From the NCBI RefSeq assembly GCF_009547075.1, contig NZ_WIPH01000008.1:49107-113106 (forward strand): 64,000 nt of DNA, given 5' to 3'. The stretch's first letter is position 1; each line of letters opens with the position of its first letter. The notes beneath the pieces are model-generated. The model had not been told where the DNA came from. It saw nothing but the letters and a program-made list of their open reading frames with translations, and searched no databases. This document shows positions 1 through 9,113 of the stretch, in pieces. A program made the position numbers and the translations under genes. Source of the DNA: Gluconobacter aidae (lineage in GTDB: Bacteria; Pseudomonadota; Alphaproteobacteria; Acetobacterales; Acetobacteraceae).

Positions 1-522
1 CTCGATGTGGGCAGGGAACTGCTGCTTCCCTTCGCGCTGGGGCAGATCTTTCAGAAATGGGTCGGACCGATCGTACGTCGGCACAAGATCCTGATCTCAT
101 TTACCGATCGCGGGTCCATCATCGTCGTGGTCTACACGGCGTTCAGCTCGGCCGTCGTGAAAGGGATCTGGCACCGGGTTTCGGGCGCGCATCTGCTGGA
201 AGTGGCGCTGCTCGACAGTTTCATGCTGGCGCTGGTTCTGTTCCTGTCGCATCTGATGGGCGAGGGCCTGGGGCAGACGACGGAAAACAAGATCGCGCTC
301 CAGTTCTGCGGATCAAAGAAATCGCTGGCATCCGGCGTCCCGATGGCGAGCGTCATTTTCCCGGCGGCATCGGTCGGTATCATCGTGCTACCGCTGATGA
401 TCTATCACCAGATCCAGCTCTTTACCTGCACGCTTCTGGCGCGGCGTTATGGTCGTCGCGCGCTCGACACCAGTGACCAGGGCACGGCAACCTCGCCGCA
501 GCGTCGCACGGCCACGCCATAA
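1..522 (+). CDS. SBF-like bile acid:sodium symporter family protein, C-terminal part
   Basis: The frame is open from the window edge, so the 5' end is missing; the codons before the first Met read LDVGRELLLP. About 173 residues remain. They show hydrophobic membrane segments and the pattern LLLPFALGQIFQKWVG, followed by a run ending in GIIVLPLMIYHQIQL, which fits the last helices of the YfeH/SBF-like transporter family (putative Na+-coupled symporters of the inner membrane). The substrate cannot be told. The last 76 bases overlap the 3' end of the convergent ABC ATPase gene, and the polar tail (about 25 residues) coded there is likely not conserved. Confidence 0.75.
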   Translation, partial: LDVGRELLLPFALGQIFQKWVGPIVRRHKILISFTDRGSIIVVVYTAFSSAVVKGIWHRVSGAHLLEVALLDSFMLALVLFLSHLMGEGLGQTTENKIALQFCGSKKSLASGVPMASVIFPAASVGIIVLPLMIYHQIQLFTCTLLARRYGRRALDTSDQGTATSPQRRTATP

Positions 523-1217
523 ACTTCGGCGAACAGGGCGTCCGTCAGGACGTCAGCGGGCGTGCCAATACTGACGATCCGGCCCCGCGACAGAACCGCG
601 ATGCGGGTGCAGAAGCGGGCCGCGAGCGCCAGATCATGCAGGACGACGGCGATGGCCTGACCCTGAACAGCGCACTGGCCGAACAGGTCCATGACCGTCA
701 GGGCCTGCGCGGGATCGAGGGCCGCGACGGGTTCGTCCGCCAGCAGGATCGGGGCCTGAACCGCGAGCGCGCGGGCGAGCAGGACGCGGGCGCGTTCGCC
801 GCCTGAGAGACTGGCGGAAGAACGGTCGGCAAAGGCAGTCATCCCGACCGCTTCGAGGGCCTGCTGCACGGCTGTTTCATTCTGTGCCGCCGAGGACGTG
901 CGCCGATGGGGCAGACGCCCGAGCATTGCGACATCCCGCACACTCATGCCAACAGCAGCGGGAGCTTCCTGCGGGAGATAAGCCAGATGGCGGCCGCGCT
1001 CTTCGGGCGGCATGGTGAACAGGTCCTGCCCGTCCAGCAGAACGCGGCCGGTCTCGGGGCGGAGTAGTCCGGCCATGATGCGCAGGAGCGTGCTCTTGCC
1101 CGCACCGTTGGGTCCGATCAGGCCGAGGACTTCACCGGGGAGAACTTCCAGTGCGATATCGTCGAGAAGTCTGTTGCTCTGAAGGGTCAGGCTGATCGTG
1201 TCTGTCTGGAGGATCAT
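447..1217 (-). CDS. btuD: Cobalamin ABC transporter ATP-binding protein
   Basis: A 256-residue cytoplasmic ATPase of the FecE/BtuD type. Visible motifs are Walker A GPNGAGKST near residue 36, signature LSGGERARVLLARAL and Walker B ILLADEPVAALDP. It is the last gene of the minus-strand run btuB-btuF-btuC-btuD, 10 bases after the permease stop. The family also serves heme and iron-siderophore uptake; the B12 assignment rests on the cobalamin riboswitch at the head of the operon and not on the protein sequence itself. Confidence 0.85.
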   Translation of the reverse strand: MILQTDTISLTLQSNRLLDDIALEVLPGEVLGLIGPNGAGKSTLLRIMAGLLRPETGRVLLDGQDLFTMPPEERGRHLAYLPQEAPAAVGMSVRDVAMLGRLPHRRTSSAAQNETAVQQALEAVGMTAFADRSSASLSGGERARVLLARALAVQAPILLADEPVAALDPAQALTVMDLFGQCAVQGQAIAVVLHDLALAARFCTRIAVLSRGRIVSIGTPADVLTDALFAEVYGVAVRRCGEVAVPWSLVSSARRP

Positions 1218-1227
1218 GGCGCGCTCC

Positions 1228-2214
1228 TCATACAGGTCGGCCGCGCAGGCGCCAGACCTGCCAGAAAAAGACCGGCGTTCCGATCAGGGACGTGACGACG
1301 CCGAGTTGCAGTTCGGCACCGCTGACAGGCAGGCGCACGAACAGGTCGGCTGCCAGAAGAAGCGCCGCACCACCCAGCGCAGACGGCAGCAGAAGACGGG
1401 ACGGGCGCGCGCCTGCAAGCGGACGCAGCAGATGCGGCATGACGAGGCCGACGAACCCGATCCCGCCCGCGACGGCGACGCCGCTGCCGACCGCGAGCGC
1501 CGTTCCGAGCACGACGCGCCACTGCACCGCACGCAAGGGGAAGCCCATCGTCTGGGCAACGTCTTCGCCAAGGGTCAGGGCGTCGAGGGAGCGTGCGGTG
1601 CTGAACAGCAGGGCCGAGCCGATCAGGAGACCGGGGGAGGCAATCAGCACGTCATGCAGGCTGGCGCGGGACAGGGAACCCATGAGCCAGTGCATGATTT
1701 CGTAGGACGCATAGGGGCTCGGCACGAGATTGAGCGTCAGGGCCAGAAGGGCGGCGCTCATGGAGCCCAGCGCCGCACCGGCGAGCACCAGAACGAGCGT
1801 GCCCCCGCGCGTCAGGGCCAGAAGCAGCAGCGTGGCGAGTCCGGCGCCGGACAGGGCCGCCAGTGGGAGCGCGGGCGCCCAGACTGCCGAGATGCCGGTA
1901 TAGAAAACCAGCACGGCGCCGAGCGCGCCGCAACCCGAAATGCCGAGCACGCCCGGATCGGCGAGCGGGTTGCGGACCAGTCCCTGAAGTGCCGCGCCGG
2001 ACAGGCCGAGCGTTCCGCCGATCAGCAGAGCGAGGATCATGCGCGGCAGACGGATCTGGCCGATGATGGTCGCGGCGATCGTCTCGCGGCCATGCAGCAT
2101 GTCGGACAGGCCCTGAATGACGCCGATCCCCGCCGGGCCCGCAACCAGCGACAGGGCGGCGAGGGCCAGAACCACCACACTTAGTACGGCGACGGTCAGG
2201 ATGTAGCGGCTCAT
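1228..2214 (-). CDS. btuC: Cobalamin ABC transporter permease, FecCD family
   Basis: A 328-residue, very hydrophobic protein with many membrane segments and the FecCD/BtuC signatures RLPRMILALLIGGTLGLSG, GLVRNPLADPGVLGISGCG and GFVGLVMPHLLRPL. It should form the inner-membrane channel as a homodimer with BtuD. Its ATG overlaps the stop of the binding-protein gene by four bases, which suggests translational coupling. The length is normal for the family. B12 specificity is inferred from the riboswitch-led operon. Confidence 0.87.
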   Translation of the reverse strand: MSRYILTVAVLSVVVLALAALSLVAGPAGIGVIQGLSDMLHGRETIAATIIGQIRLPRMILALLIGGTLGLSGAALQGLVRNPLADPGVLGISGCGALGAVLVFYTGISAVWAPALPLAALSGAGLATLLLLALTRGGTLVLVLAGAALGSMSAALLALTLNLVPSPYASYEIMHWLMGSLSRASLHDVLIASPGLLIGSALLFSTARSLDALTLGEDVAQTMGFPLRAVQWRVVLGTALAVGSGVAVAGGIGFVGLVMPHLLRPLAGARPSRLLLPSALGGAALLLAADLFVRLPVSGAELQLGVVTSLIGTPVFFWQVWRLRGRPV

Positions 2215-3083
2215 GGCGAAGGCTCCGTGCCGGTCAGACGGTCATGCGCGGCGATCAGGGCGGTCAGCGCATCGAGAGTGTCGGGCGTGCCGCACATGGT
2301 CAGGCGGCCGGGAAGCGCCAGAAGATGCGCACCCGTGAAGCGGTCCCGCAGGGCGGGATGATGCACGGCATCTTCCGCCAGGGACGCGCCTTCGGAAATC
2401 AGGCCGGTCACCAGAAGGTCCGGTGGATGGGCGATCAGTGTTTCGAGCGCGATGGTGCCGTCCGGGCGTTCGGAAGCGGACAGGCGGAATCCGGCGCGCT
2501 TCAGCAGATCGGAAATCAGGCCCCCCTCTTCTCCCGCAAGGTTCGCACCGATGACCGTGGCCGTCAGGATCTGGTCCGGACGGGCTGGACGAAGACTTTC
2601 CAGACGGTCCGCGAAGGCGCGGATCATGTCCTCGCCGCGCGTATCCTCGCCGATGGCATGGGCGACTGTACGGATCTGAACGGGAATGTCCGCCAGGGAG
2701 GCGATGGACGGAAGCTGGACGAACGGGACGTGCAGGGCATTCGTCACGAGCGGGACGGTCGGGCGGTGCCATGTTCCGTCCAGCACGACGTCCGGGTGGG
2801 TGGCGACGAGGTTCTCACCGTCAGGGCGCTGGACGGGATATGTCGCTGCGATCTCGCAGCGGACGGATTCCGCGCAGTCCGTGGCCAGTGGGCTGAGACC
2901 GAGGATATGGGACGGGTCTGCCAGTTCGAGCAGCAGTTCATCCGTGCACAGGTTCAGGGAAACGATACGGGTGCGCACCGGACCGGCACAGGCCGATCCA
3001 GCGATCACACCCGTCATCAGGCCCGACAGCAGAAAAACTGCCATCGGGACTGCAAAGACGTGAAAAAGCGCCTTAAAGGCCAA
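2211..3083 (-). CDS. btuF: Cobalamin-binding periplasmic protein
   Basis: A 290-residue protein with a hydrophobic N-terminal signal segment ending near AGSACA (about residue 33). The mature part begins with RIVSLNLCTDELLLELAD, the usual opening of the BtuF/FecB helical-backbone binding proteins, and contains VATHPDVVLDGTW and AHPPDLLVTG. It would capture corrinoid in the periplasm and hand it to BtuCD. The start overlaps the end of the receptor gene by 11 bases. A siderophore or heme ligand would look similar; the operon context favours cobalamin. Confidence 0.82.
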   Translation of the reverse strand: MAFKALFHVFAVPMAVFLLSGLMTGVIAGSACAGPVRTRIVSLNLCTDELLLELADPSHILGLSPLATDCAESVRCEIAATYPVQRPDGENLVATHPDVVLDGTWHRPTVPLVTNALHVPFVQLPSIASLADIPVQIRTVAHAIGEDTRGEDMIRAFADRLESLRPARPDQILTATVIGANLAGEEGGLISDLLKRAGFRLSASERPDGTIALETLIAHPPDLLVTGLISEGASLAEDAVHHPALRDRFTGAHLLALPGRLTMCGTPDTLDALTALIAAHDRLTGTEPSP

Positions 3084-5070
3084 ACGTCACACCACCGTAA
3101 AAAGACCGGCCCGGCTGGAGATAGCCGACCGGGTTTTCATAATACCGGTTCCCCAGATTGTCGCCGCGAGCGAACAGGGTGACGAAATCGGCCAGCTTGT
3201 ACTCGGCGGCGATGTTTACCGTGACGTAGTCATGCCCGATCGTACTCATGGACGTGTAGCGGTCGAGATCGTGCCAGCCGCTGACATAAAGCAGGCTCGG
3301 CGTGATGCTCAGGCGCCTGGTCGGCGTCCAGATGACGCTGGCCGTAGCCTTGTGGCGGGGCCGGCGCACGAGAGCGGCGCCCGTGCTGCGGTTCGTGGCA
3401 TCCGTCCAGGTATAGGTGCCGCGCAGATCCACGCTCTTGATGATGCGGTAATCGACGAAGGCTTCCACACCGTGCGTCTGGGCGCGGGCGACGTTCACAT
3501 AGGTATAGTTATAGCCCGACAGTGCGTAATTAATGAGATTGCGGACATGGTTGCCGTAATAATCGGCACCGAAGGTCAGCCTGCCGTTCAGAAGACGCTC
3601 TTCAAATCCGGCATCGAAGCCTAAGAGGCGCTCGGCCCGCAGGTTCGGATTGGCAAGCGAGTAATAGGCCGGGTAGCTGACGAAGAGCTGGTTCAGGGAA
3701 GGTCCGTGGAAGCCTGAGCCACCACTGGCCTTCAGGGTCAGGCCGGTGCCGGGGATTTTCACGGCCGGAGCGATGCGCCAGGTCACGTAATTGCCGTAAC
3801 GGGAATTGCTGTCGTATCGGATATTGGCTGAACCGAAGAGGATATCGTGCCAGTGGCCTTCGAGCTGTCCCCAGGCGGCGTTCGTCGTGGTCTGGGCTGC
3901 GACCGGGGTCATGATCCGCTCGCGGATATAGTCGTAGCCGACGAGGAAGGAGCCATTATGGCCGAGATGGGTCAGGCCCTGCCAGTCCACTTTCAGGCGG
4001 TCGCCACGGTTGGAGGTAATTTCCGGATCGCCAGCCGTGATGTCATGGCGGCGATAGGTGATATAGCCAACGCCCAGCGTCTGCTCGAAGACGCCCTTGA
4101 AGGACTTCAGGTGAGCGGTACCACGCAGGATGGCCTGTTTGAGGTCGCTTTCGTTCCGCTGGGCTGACGGCAACGTCGGGTAGGAGCTGTAATCGTCGGC
4201 GACGTATTCGTAGTCCGCCTGCGTCAGATGAGCTGTGAAGCCGAGATCGAAATTGTCCGTCACGTCATAGCCGAGGCGCACATTGGCGGTGCGGTTGTCG
4301 TTGCGGTTGGACGCGACGTCATGGTCGTGAACCTGTGCACGGATGGCTTTCGGCACGGCCTGATAGTCGCCGACATGGTTGTGCGAAACTTCAACCATGT
4401 AATGGAAACGGTGCAGCGAGCCTGAGAAACCGGCCGTCTGGTTCTTGGTGGAATAGCTGCCGCCTTCGAGACGGACGAAGCCGTGCAGCGGCCCCTGCCC
4501 CTGTTTGGTTGTCATGTCGATGACACCGCCCATCGCATCCGCACCGTACAGGCCGCTCTGCGGGCCGCGCAGGATTTCCACCCGGGCCAGACCATCGGTG
4601 AGGAACTGCGCCGTATCGAATGCCCCTGCCGGCGTGGACGGATCGTTGATGTCCATCCCGTCCAGCCGCACCTTGACTTCGTTCGAGTTGACGCCGCGCA
4701 TGAAGATCGAACCCGTGCCGCCGGGGCCGCCCGTGCGCACCATGTTCAGGCCCGGTTCACGCGCCAGAAGGTCCGCAAGGTCGCGCCGCTGGAGAAGTTC
4801 AATGTCACGCTGGGTCACAACCGTAACCTGCGAGCCCACCTTGCTGATGTCCTGCGGAATACGGTTGGCCGTTACGGTGACGGTCTCGGGGACGGTGGCG
4901 GTCACGGCATCAGAAGTGGTCTGCGGGGCACTCGTGGCTGTCGTCCGGGGAGCGGCCGGGGGGGTCTTGGGCTTTTGCGACGGTGCCGGTTCCTGGGCCG
5001 GGACGGACGCCAGCGCGGGAACGGCGACAAGCATGCTCGTCGCGAAAAGAAGGCAGGAAATACGGGGCAT
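3073..5070 (-). CDS. btuB: TonB-dependent outer-membrane vitamin B12 receptor
   Basis: A 665-residue outer-membrane receptor. A signal peptide (to about ALASVPA) is followed by a Pro/Thr-rich stretch, the TonB-box-like ETVTVTANRIPQDISKVG, and a plug domain with VTQRDIELLQRRDLADLLAREPG, GVNSNEVKVRLDGMDIND and RVEILRGPQSGLYGADAMGG. The rest is a beta barrel ending in a C-terminal aromatic-rich strand with final residues GGVTFGL. BtuB receptors are of this size. It is the first gene after the cobalamin riboswitch, so corrinoid should shut its expression off. About 120 bases separate the riboswitch B12 box from the start codon. Confidence 0.88.
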   Translation of the reverse strand: MPRISCLLFATSMLVAVPALASVPAQEPAPSQKPKTPPAAPRTTATSAPQTTSDAVTATVPETVTVTANRIPQDISKVGSQVTVVTQRDIELLQRRDLADLLAREPGLNMVRTGGPGGTGSIFMRGVNSNEVKVRLDGMDINDPSTPAGAFDTAQFLTDGLARVEILRGPQSGLYGADAMGGVIDMTTKQGQGPLHGFVRLEGGSYSTKNQTAGFSGSLHRFHYMVEVSHNHVGDYQAVPKAIRAQVHDHDVASNRNDNRTANVRLGYDVTDNFDLGFTAHLTQADYEYVADDYSSYPTLPSAQRNESDLKQAILRGTAHLKSFKGVFEQTLGVGYITYRRHDITAGDPEITSNRGDRLKVDWQGLTHLGHNGSFLVGYDYIRERIMTPVAAQTTTNAAWGQLEGHWHDILFGSANIRYDSNSRYGNYVTWRIAPAVKIPGTGLTLKASGGSGFHGPSLNQLFVSYPAYYSLANPNLRAERLLGFDAGFEERLLNGRLTFGADYYGNHVRNLINYALSGYNYTYVNVARAQTHGVEAFVDYRIIKSVDLRGTYTWTDATNRSTGAALVRRPRHKATASVIWTPTRRLSITPSLLYVSGWHDLDRYTSMSTIGHDYVTVNIAAEYKLADFVTLFARGDNLGNRYYENPVGYLQPGRSFYGGVTFGL

Positions 5071-5187
5071 GGCGATGGTAATGTCTCGTCATTCTGCGTT
5101 GCCCTCAAGAAGGAGGCAGACCCGCGCCAACAGGATCTGACCCGGCGTCCCGATGCACCCCGCCCGGACCGTCCTTCGGACAACTCA

Positions 5188-5380
5188 TGCTGACGGCAGG
5201 TCTCCTGGCTCGCACTCCGGTCTCAGGCCCCTTCCCGGCACCTGGCCAGTGGGTTCTCTCCTGAAGCCTTACTGTTCACCCATTACGGAGCGACAGTCAG
5301 CGCTTACAGTTGCGGGGGCAGCCGCAGTTTTGCACTGCGTTCCCTTTTCACCCGGCAGACCGGGCACCGTCAGGTGTCAT
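5188..5380 (-). promoter_or_regulatory. Cobalamin (adenosylcobalamin-type) riboswitch
   Basis: On the minus strand the leader shows the ordered conserved blocks of the cobalamin riboswitch: GGGTGAAAAGGGAA, then the hairpin around GCAAAACTGCGGCTGCCCC, CGCAACTGTAAGCG, the block around CCACTGG, GGGAAGG, and the B12 box at 5190-5210 with core GGAGACCTGCCGTCAG. The outer stem can close between CTGACGG (plus-strand complement at 5367-5373) and the CCGTCAG at the end of the B12 box. It lies directly upstream of btuB and would control the whole btu operon, by attenuation or by hiding the translation start. Confidence 0.95.
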
Positions 5381-5545
5381 GAAGCGCCCCGGACGGCACA
5401 AGTCAAACACAAACATCCATTCATGGCTGATTTGATGCCGCACAAGTCTGCAACATTTCTTTCATTCCGTTACAATCTGCTCTTTGCCTCGAATATCCCC
5501 GGACGTCAGTGTTCCTGCCATCGGATACAGGATCAGGACGCGATC

Positions 5546-6313
5546 ATGACGACCCCCTCTGCTGCCCAGACGGTTCACCACGACCGTGACCTTCCGGCAG
5601 GACATGATGGCATGAAAGCAGACGGGCCCGGTCTTCCCCAGCGCCTGTTGTGCAGCACTTTTCGGGTCCGGCAGTATAACGACGTCCATGCCCGCGCCGC
5701 CGATCTGAGGCTGCGGCTGCCGCTGGGCCGCAAACGCCTTCAGCGGATCGAACGCATCCGCGAAGCCGGGGCGCTCTTCATCCATGTTCCCAAGAACGGC
5801 GGCACGTCGATCTGTGACCTGTTGTATGGCGGGATCATGATGCATGAGACCTGGCGGTATTATCAGCATGTCGCCCCCGATCTGTGCCGGACCCTCCCCA
5901 GCTTTGCGATCTGGCGCGATCCCGTGAAGCGTTTCGTTTCCGCATGGGCCTTTGCCCGTCGTGGCGGCACGTCACGGGTGAAAATCCATCCTTCCGTCAA
6001 CGCGCTCTACCGCTCGTTCCACACGCTGGACCATGCCATCGACCACGTGGAATCCTGTTCGTCCGTTTACGAGATGGATCATGTTTTCCGTCCGCAGACC
6101 CTGTATGTCTGCGACCGTAATGGCCGGCTTGCCGTCGATCACCTGTTTTCGATGGACCGGATCTCGTCCCTGCCCGATCTGGTGCCTGCCCTGAAAGGCA
6201 AAACCATTCCTCATCTGAACGGCAACAGCCATGATGTGGTACCCACCGCCATGCAGGCAAAAAGGATTCGGCAGATTTACAGCGCCGACGAGGTCCTGCG
6301 TCCGGCAGGATGA
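5546..6313 (+). CDS. Sulfotransferase family protein
   Basis: About 255 residues. The key segment is ALFIHVPKNGGTSICDLLYG, a P-loop-like PAPS-binding motif of the sulfotransferase 2 / heparan-sulfotransferase-like family, followed by AIWRDPVKRFVSAWAFARRG, which matches the 3'-phosphate-binding Arg/Ser motif. A longer frame runs upstream to 5153 but passes through the riboswitch, so the ATG at 5546 is preferred; ATG 5612 is an alternative. The gene stands alone, divergent from the btu operon. The acceptor (polysaccharide, lipid or protein) cannot be deduced. Confidence 0.72.
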   Translation: MTTPSAAQTVHHDRDLPAGHDGMKADGPGLPQRLLCSTFRVRQYNDVHARAADLRLRLPLGRKRLQRIERIREAGALFIHVPKNGGTSICDLLYGGIMMHETWRYYQHVAPDLCRTLPSFAIWRDPVKRFVSAWAFARRGGTSRVKIHPSVNALYRSFHTLDHAIDHVESCSSVYEMDHVFRPQTLYVCDRNGRLAVDHLFSMDRISSLPDLVPALKGKTIPHLNGNSHDVVPTAMQAKRIRQIYSADEVLRPAG

Positions 6314-6422
6314 TCTTTTGAAACGACCGGCCTCAGAAAAACGGGATATGTCTTGCAAATGTCACAATCCACGGGGATTTTCCTGCCATTTCTCGCCGTT
6401 ACGAAAGAGAAATGTGACTAAA

Positions 6423-6450
6423 TTGCCATACCCCTTTAGTGTCATACTAT
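6423..6450 (+). promoter_or_regulatory. Candidate sigma-70 promoter of the TonB receptor gene
   Basis: TTGCCA at 6423-6428 and TACTAT at 6445-6450 are separated by 16 bases, in a local AT-rich patch about 90 bases upstream of the receptor start. This is pattern matching only; no Fur-like palindrome was seen next to it. Confidence 0.4.
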
Positions 6451-6492
6451 ATCAACCTACATCTGATTGAAATCGGGCCGTCACTCATGCTT

Positions 6493-6524
6493 TTTCTCGG
6501 TTGAAAGTTCCCCTGACCGAGAAA
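6493..6524 (+). repeat. Inverted repeat in the receptor 5' leader
   Basis: TTTCTCGGT (6493-6501) and ACCGAGAAA (6516-6524) form a perfect 9-bp stem with a 14-base loop, ending 13 bases before the ATG at 6538. It could fold in the mRNA just upstream of the ribosome-binding region, or be a protein-binding site. There is no following T-tract, so it is not a terminator. Confidence 0.55.
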
Positions 6525-6537
6525 GACCGAAAATACG

Positions 6538-9054
6538 ATGCGCCTTGCTCGCCTGCTTTCGACTTCGGCGCTGTTTGCATTTGGCACGGTGTCGGCTTTT
6601 GCCGCACCCGCGAACAGCACGGCTCCTTCGTCCAAGAAGAGCCCTACGAAAGTCGCCGCCGCCGCCCCGTCCATGATGGGCAACACGGCTCCAACAGACG
6701 AACACGAAGAACATATCTCCGTCAGCGGTCGCCGCTCCTATTTCGATGGCGTAACACGTCGCGATGTCGGCGGCGGACTGATGCAGAAGCAGGACGCGGC
6801 AAAGTCCGTTTCGGCCATCTCCCGCGATTACATCGAAAAACAGGCTCCGGGCCAGGACCCGATGCAGTTGATCGCCCTTCTCCCAGGTGCAAACGTTACG
6901 TCTTCCGACCCGGCCGGCCTGACGGGAAGCCACATGAGCACTCGTGGCCTCGATCAGTCGCAGATGGGCTTCACGCTTGAAGGCTTCCCGATCAACGACA
7001 TCGGCAATTTCGCGGTCTATTCCCAGGAAATCGCAGACTCCGAGAACCTGCGCAAAGTCAGCCTCGCACAGGGTTCCGCCGATCTCGACAGCCCACATCT
7101 GAGCGCCACTGGTGGCGTGGTCGATATGTATATGATCGACCCGAAGATGAAGAAGGGCGGCGCGTTCGACGTGTCCTACGGGTCGTACGCCTATACACGC
7201 GGCTTCATGCGCCTCGATACCGGCAAGATTGGCAACACCAATCTGCGTGCCTACTTCTCCGGCTCCTATGCCACGGAAGACGCCATCCATTCCGAGGCCA
7301 CGAACCGCAAACTGCACGCCGAAGCGAAATTCGTGAATGACTGGGGTGATGGAAACCGTATTTCGCTCGCCATCGTCGGAAACCGTCTTTACAATTACCT
7401 GTCGCCGAGCGTGAACCTGGCTTCCTGGAATGCCTATGGTTTCGGTGTCAAGGATCAGTATATCGCTCCGTGTTATTCTGGAGCCACCTGTACCGGCGCG
7501 AATGGCACAACATTCAAGAACACAAGCAATGCCACAATAAATAATACCGTTTATAATGGCGTTTACAAAGAAGGAAATAGTAACTACTATAAACTTCACC
7601 AAAATCCTTTTACCAATATCTATGCCAGTGCGCCATCCACTTTCAAACTTACAGACCATCTTGTTCTGACAGAAACGCCGTATTTCTGGTATGGTGATGG
7701 TAGCGGTGGTGGTGCCTACACCACACCGACAAGCTGGGGCGCCACAAGCATGAGCGGCACCCTCAATGGCAAGGCGACGTCCAAAAGCACCCTGCTTTAC
7801 GAACCGTCTCTCACGACAACCTATCGCCCCGGTGCGGTCACGAAGTTGACGCTGACCACCGGCGTCAACCGTCTGATGGTTGGTTACTGGTTCGAATACG
7901 CCAAGCAGCTCCAGACAGCTCCGGCAACTGGCATTGCCTCGAACGGAACACCATGGAACATCTGGGGCAGCGGTCCGAACTATGTCTTTAACGACGGTAC
8001 GACCTATCAATATCGGGCCAGTCTGACCCAGACACGCACACATGTCATGTTCATCGGTGACAGCCTCTCCCTGCTGAACAACAAACTCACCATCGATGCC
8101 GGTCTGAAATATGCGATCGTCACCCGTGACGGTCACAACATGCTGCCTGACACGTCAACAGGTCCTTACATCGACAAAACCTATTACGAACCTCTGCCGA
8201 CCGCATCGATCCGCTATCAGATCAACCCTGAAATGCAGGTCTTTGTCTCGGGTGCGACGAACTTCCGCATGCCGACGAACTACTCTCTCTATGACGCCGG
8301 CACCTACTACAAAAACGGTGGCTACAGCACGCAGGCCAATGCCAACCAGAAACCTGAAATCTCCATCTCGGAAGAAGCCGGCTGGCGATACACGGGCCCC
8401 ACGGTCATGGCGTCGGTGACTTACTTCCACTACAACTTCACGAACCGTCTCTTTTCCCAGACGGAGTGTCTGAACGCATCGTGCAGCAACTACGCAACCA
8501 CAAACATCAACGCGGGTGGCCAGAGCACAAACGGTGTGGATGCAGAAATCGGAACGCGTCCGATCTTCTATCATATCCGTCCTTATGCCTCATTCGAGTA
8601 TGTCGACGCCCGCACAACCAGCAACCTGCGCGCCGGCAGCGGATCATCGAGCGATTATCTGCACACCAAGGGCAAGTTTGCTCCTGAAACACCCAAATAT
8701 CAGGTCGGCTTCAACCTCGACTACGATGATGGCAATATCTTCGGCACCTATAGCCTGAAATACGTTGCCAAACAGTATTCGACTTTCATGGATGACCAGC
8801 ACATCCCCGGTTATGTGAAAATGAATATCGCGGTCGGCTACCGCTTCCACAATCTTGGCTTCCTTCAGTCGCCAAACATCAAGTTCAACCTGACCAACAT
8901 TACAAACAAGCACTATCTCGGTTTCCCAACCGGCGTTCAGACCAACGCGCAGACACAGCGCGGCATTTTCGGAAATACGGTCAAAGGAACGGCTCCGACC
9001 TACATGATCGCTGCGCCGTTTGCCGTCACGGGAACCATCAGCGCCGGTTTCTGA
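6538..9054 (+). CDS. TonB-dependent receptor
   Basis: An 838-residue outer-membrane receptor. A signal peptide (to about VSAFA) is followed by a short Ser/Ala-rich region, a plug domain with SISRDYIEKQAPGQDPMQLI, LLPGANVTSSDPAG, MSTRGLDQSQMGFTLEG and LAQGSADLDSPHLSATGG, and a long barrel ending NKHYLGFPTG...VTGTISAGF with a terminal Phe. The ligand is unknown; no partner transporter gene lies beside it. A strong hairpin terminator follows. One internal stretch (about 7500-7690) is much richer in A/T than its surroundings, probably coding a variable surface loop. Confidence 0.88.
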   Translation: MRLARLLSTSALFAFGTVSAFAAPANSTAPSSKKSPTKVAAAAPSMMGNTAPTDEHEEHISVSGRRSYFDGVTRRDVGGGLMQKQDAAKSVSAISRDYIEKQAPGQDPMQLIALLPGANVTSSDPAGLTGSHMSTRGLDQSQMGFTLEGFPINDIGNFAVYSQEIADSENLRKVSLAQGSADLDSPHLSATGGVVDMYMIDPKMKKGGAFDVSYGSYAYTRGFMRLDTGKIGNTNLRAYFSGSYATEDAIHSEATNRKLHAEAKFVNDWGDGNRISLAIVGNRLYNYLSPSVNLASWNAYGFGVKDQYIAPCYSGATCTGANGTTFKNTSNATINNTVYNGVYKEGNSNYYKLHQNPFTNIYASAPSTFKLTDHLVLTETPYFWYGDGSGGGAYTTPTSWGATSMSGTLNGKATSKSTLLYEPSLTTTYRPGAVTKLTLTTGVNRLMVGYWFEYAKQLQTAPATGIASNGTPWNIWGSGPNYVFNDGTTYQYRASLTQTRTHVMFIGDSLSLLNNKLTIDAGLKYAIVTRDGHNMLPDTSTGPYIDKTYYEPLPTASIRYQINPEMQVFVSGATNFRMPTNYSLYDAGTYYKNGGYSTQANANQKPEISISEEAGWRYTGPTVMASVTYFHYNFTNRLFSQTECLNASCSNYATTNINAGGQSTNGVDAEIGTRPIFYHIRPYASFEYVDARTTSNLRAGSGSSSDYLHTKGKFAPETPKYQVGFNLDYDDGNIFGTYSLKYVAKQYSTFMDDQHIPGYVKMNIAVGYRFHNLGFLQSPNIKFNLTNITNKHYLGFPTGVQTNAQTQRGIFGNTVKGTAPTYMIAAPFAVTGTISAGF

Positions 9055-9082
9055 TCTCTTCAGATCCTGCTGAACCTGAATG

Positions 9083-9113
9083 CCCCATGCCGGTCTTCGG
9101 CATGGGGTTTTTC
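9083..9113 (+). terminator. Rho-independent terminator after the TonB receptor
   Basis: CCCCATGCC (9083-9091) pairs with GGCATGGGG (9099-9107) around a short loop and is followed by TTTTTC. It lies 29 bases after the receptor stop codon. Confidence 0.88.

Noticed and set aside
5153..5545. N-terminal extension of the sulfotransferase frame
   Set aside because: It runs across the cobalamin riboswitch and has no family match.
6481..8136. 551-codon minus-strand frame
   Set aside because: Antisense to the TonB receptor, without ribosome-binding site or recognisable domain.
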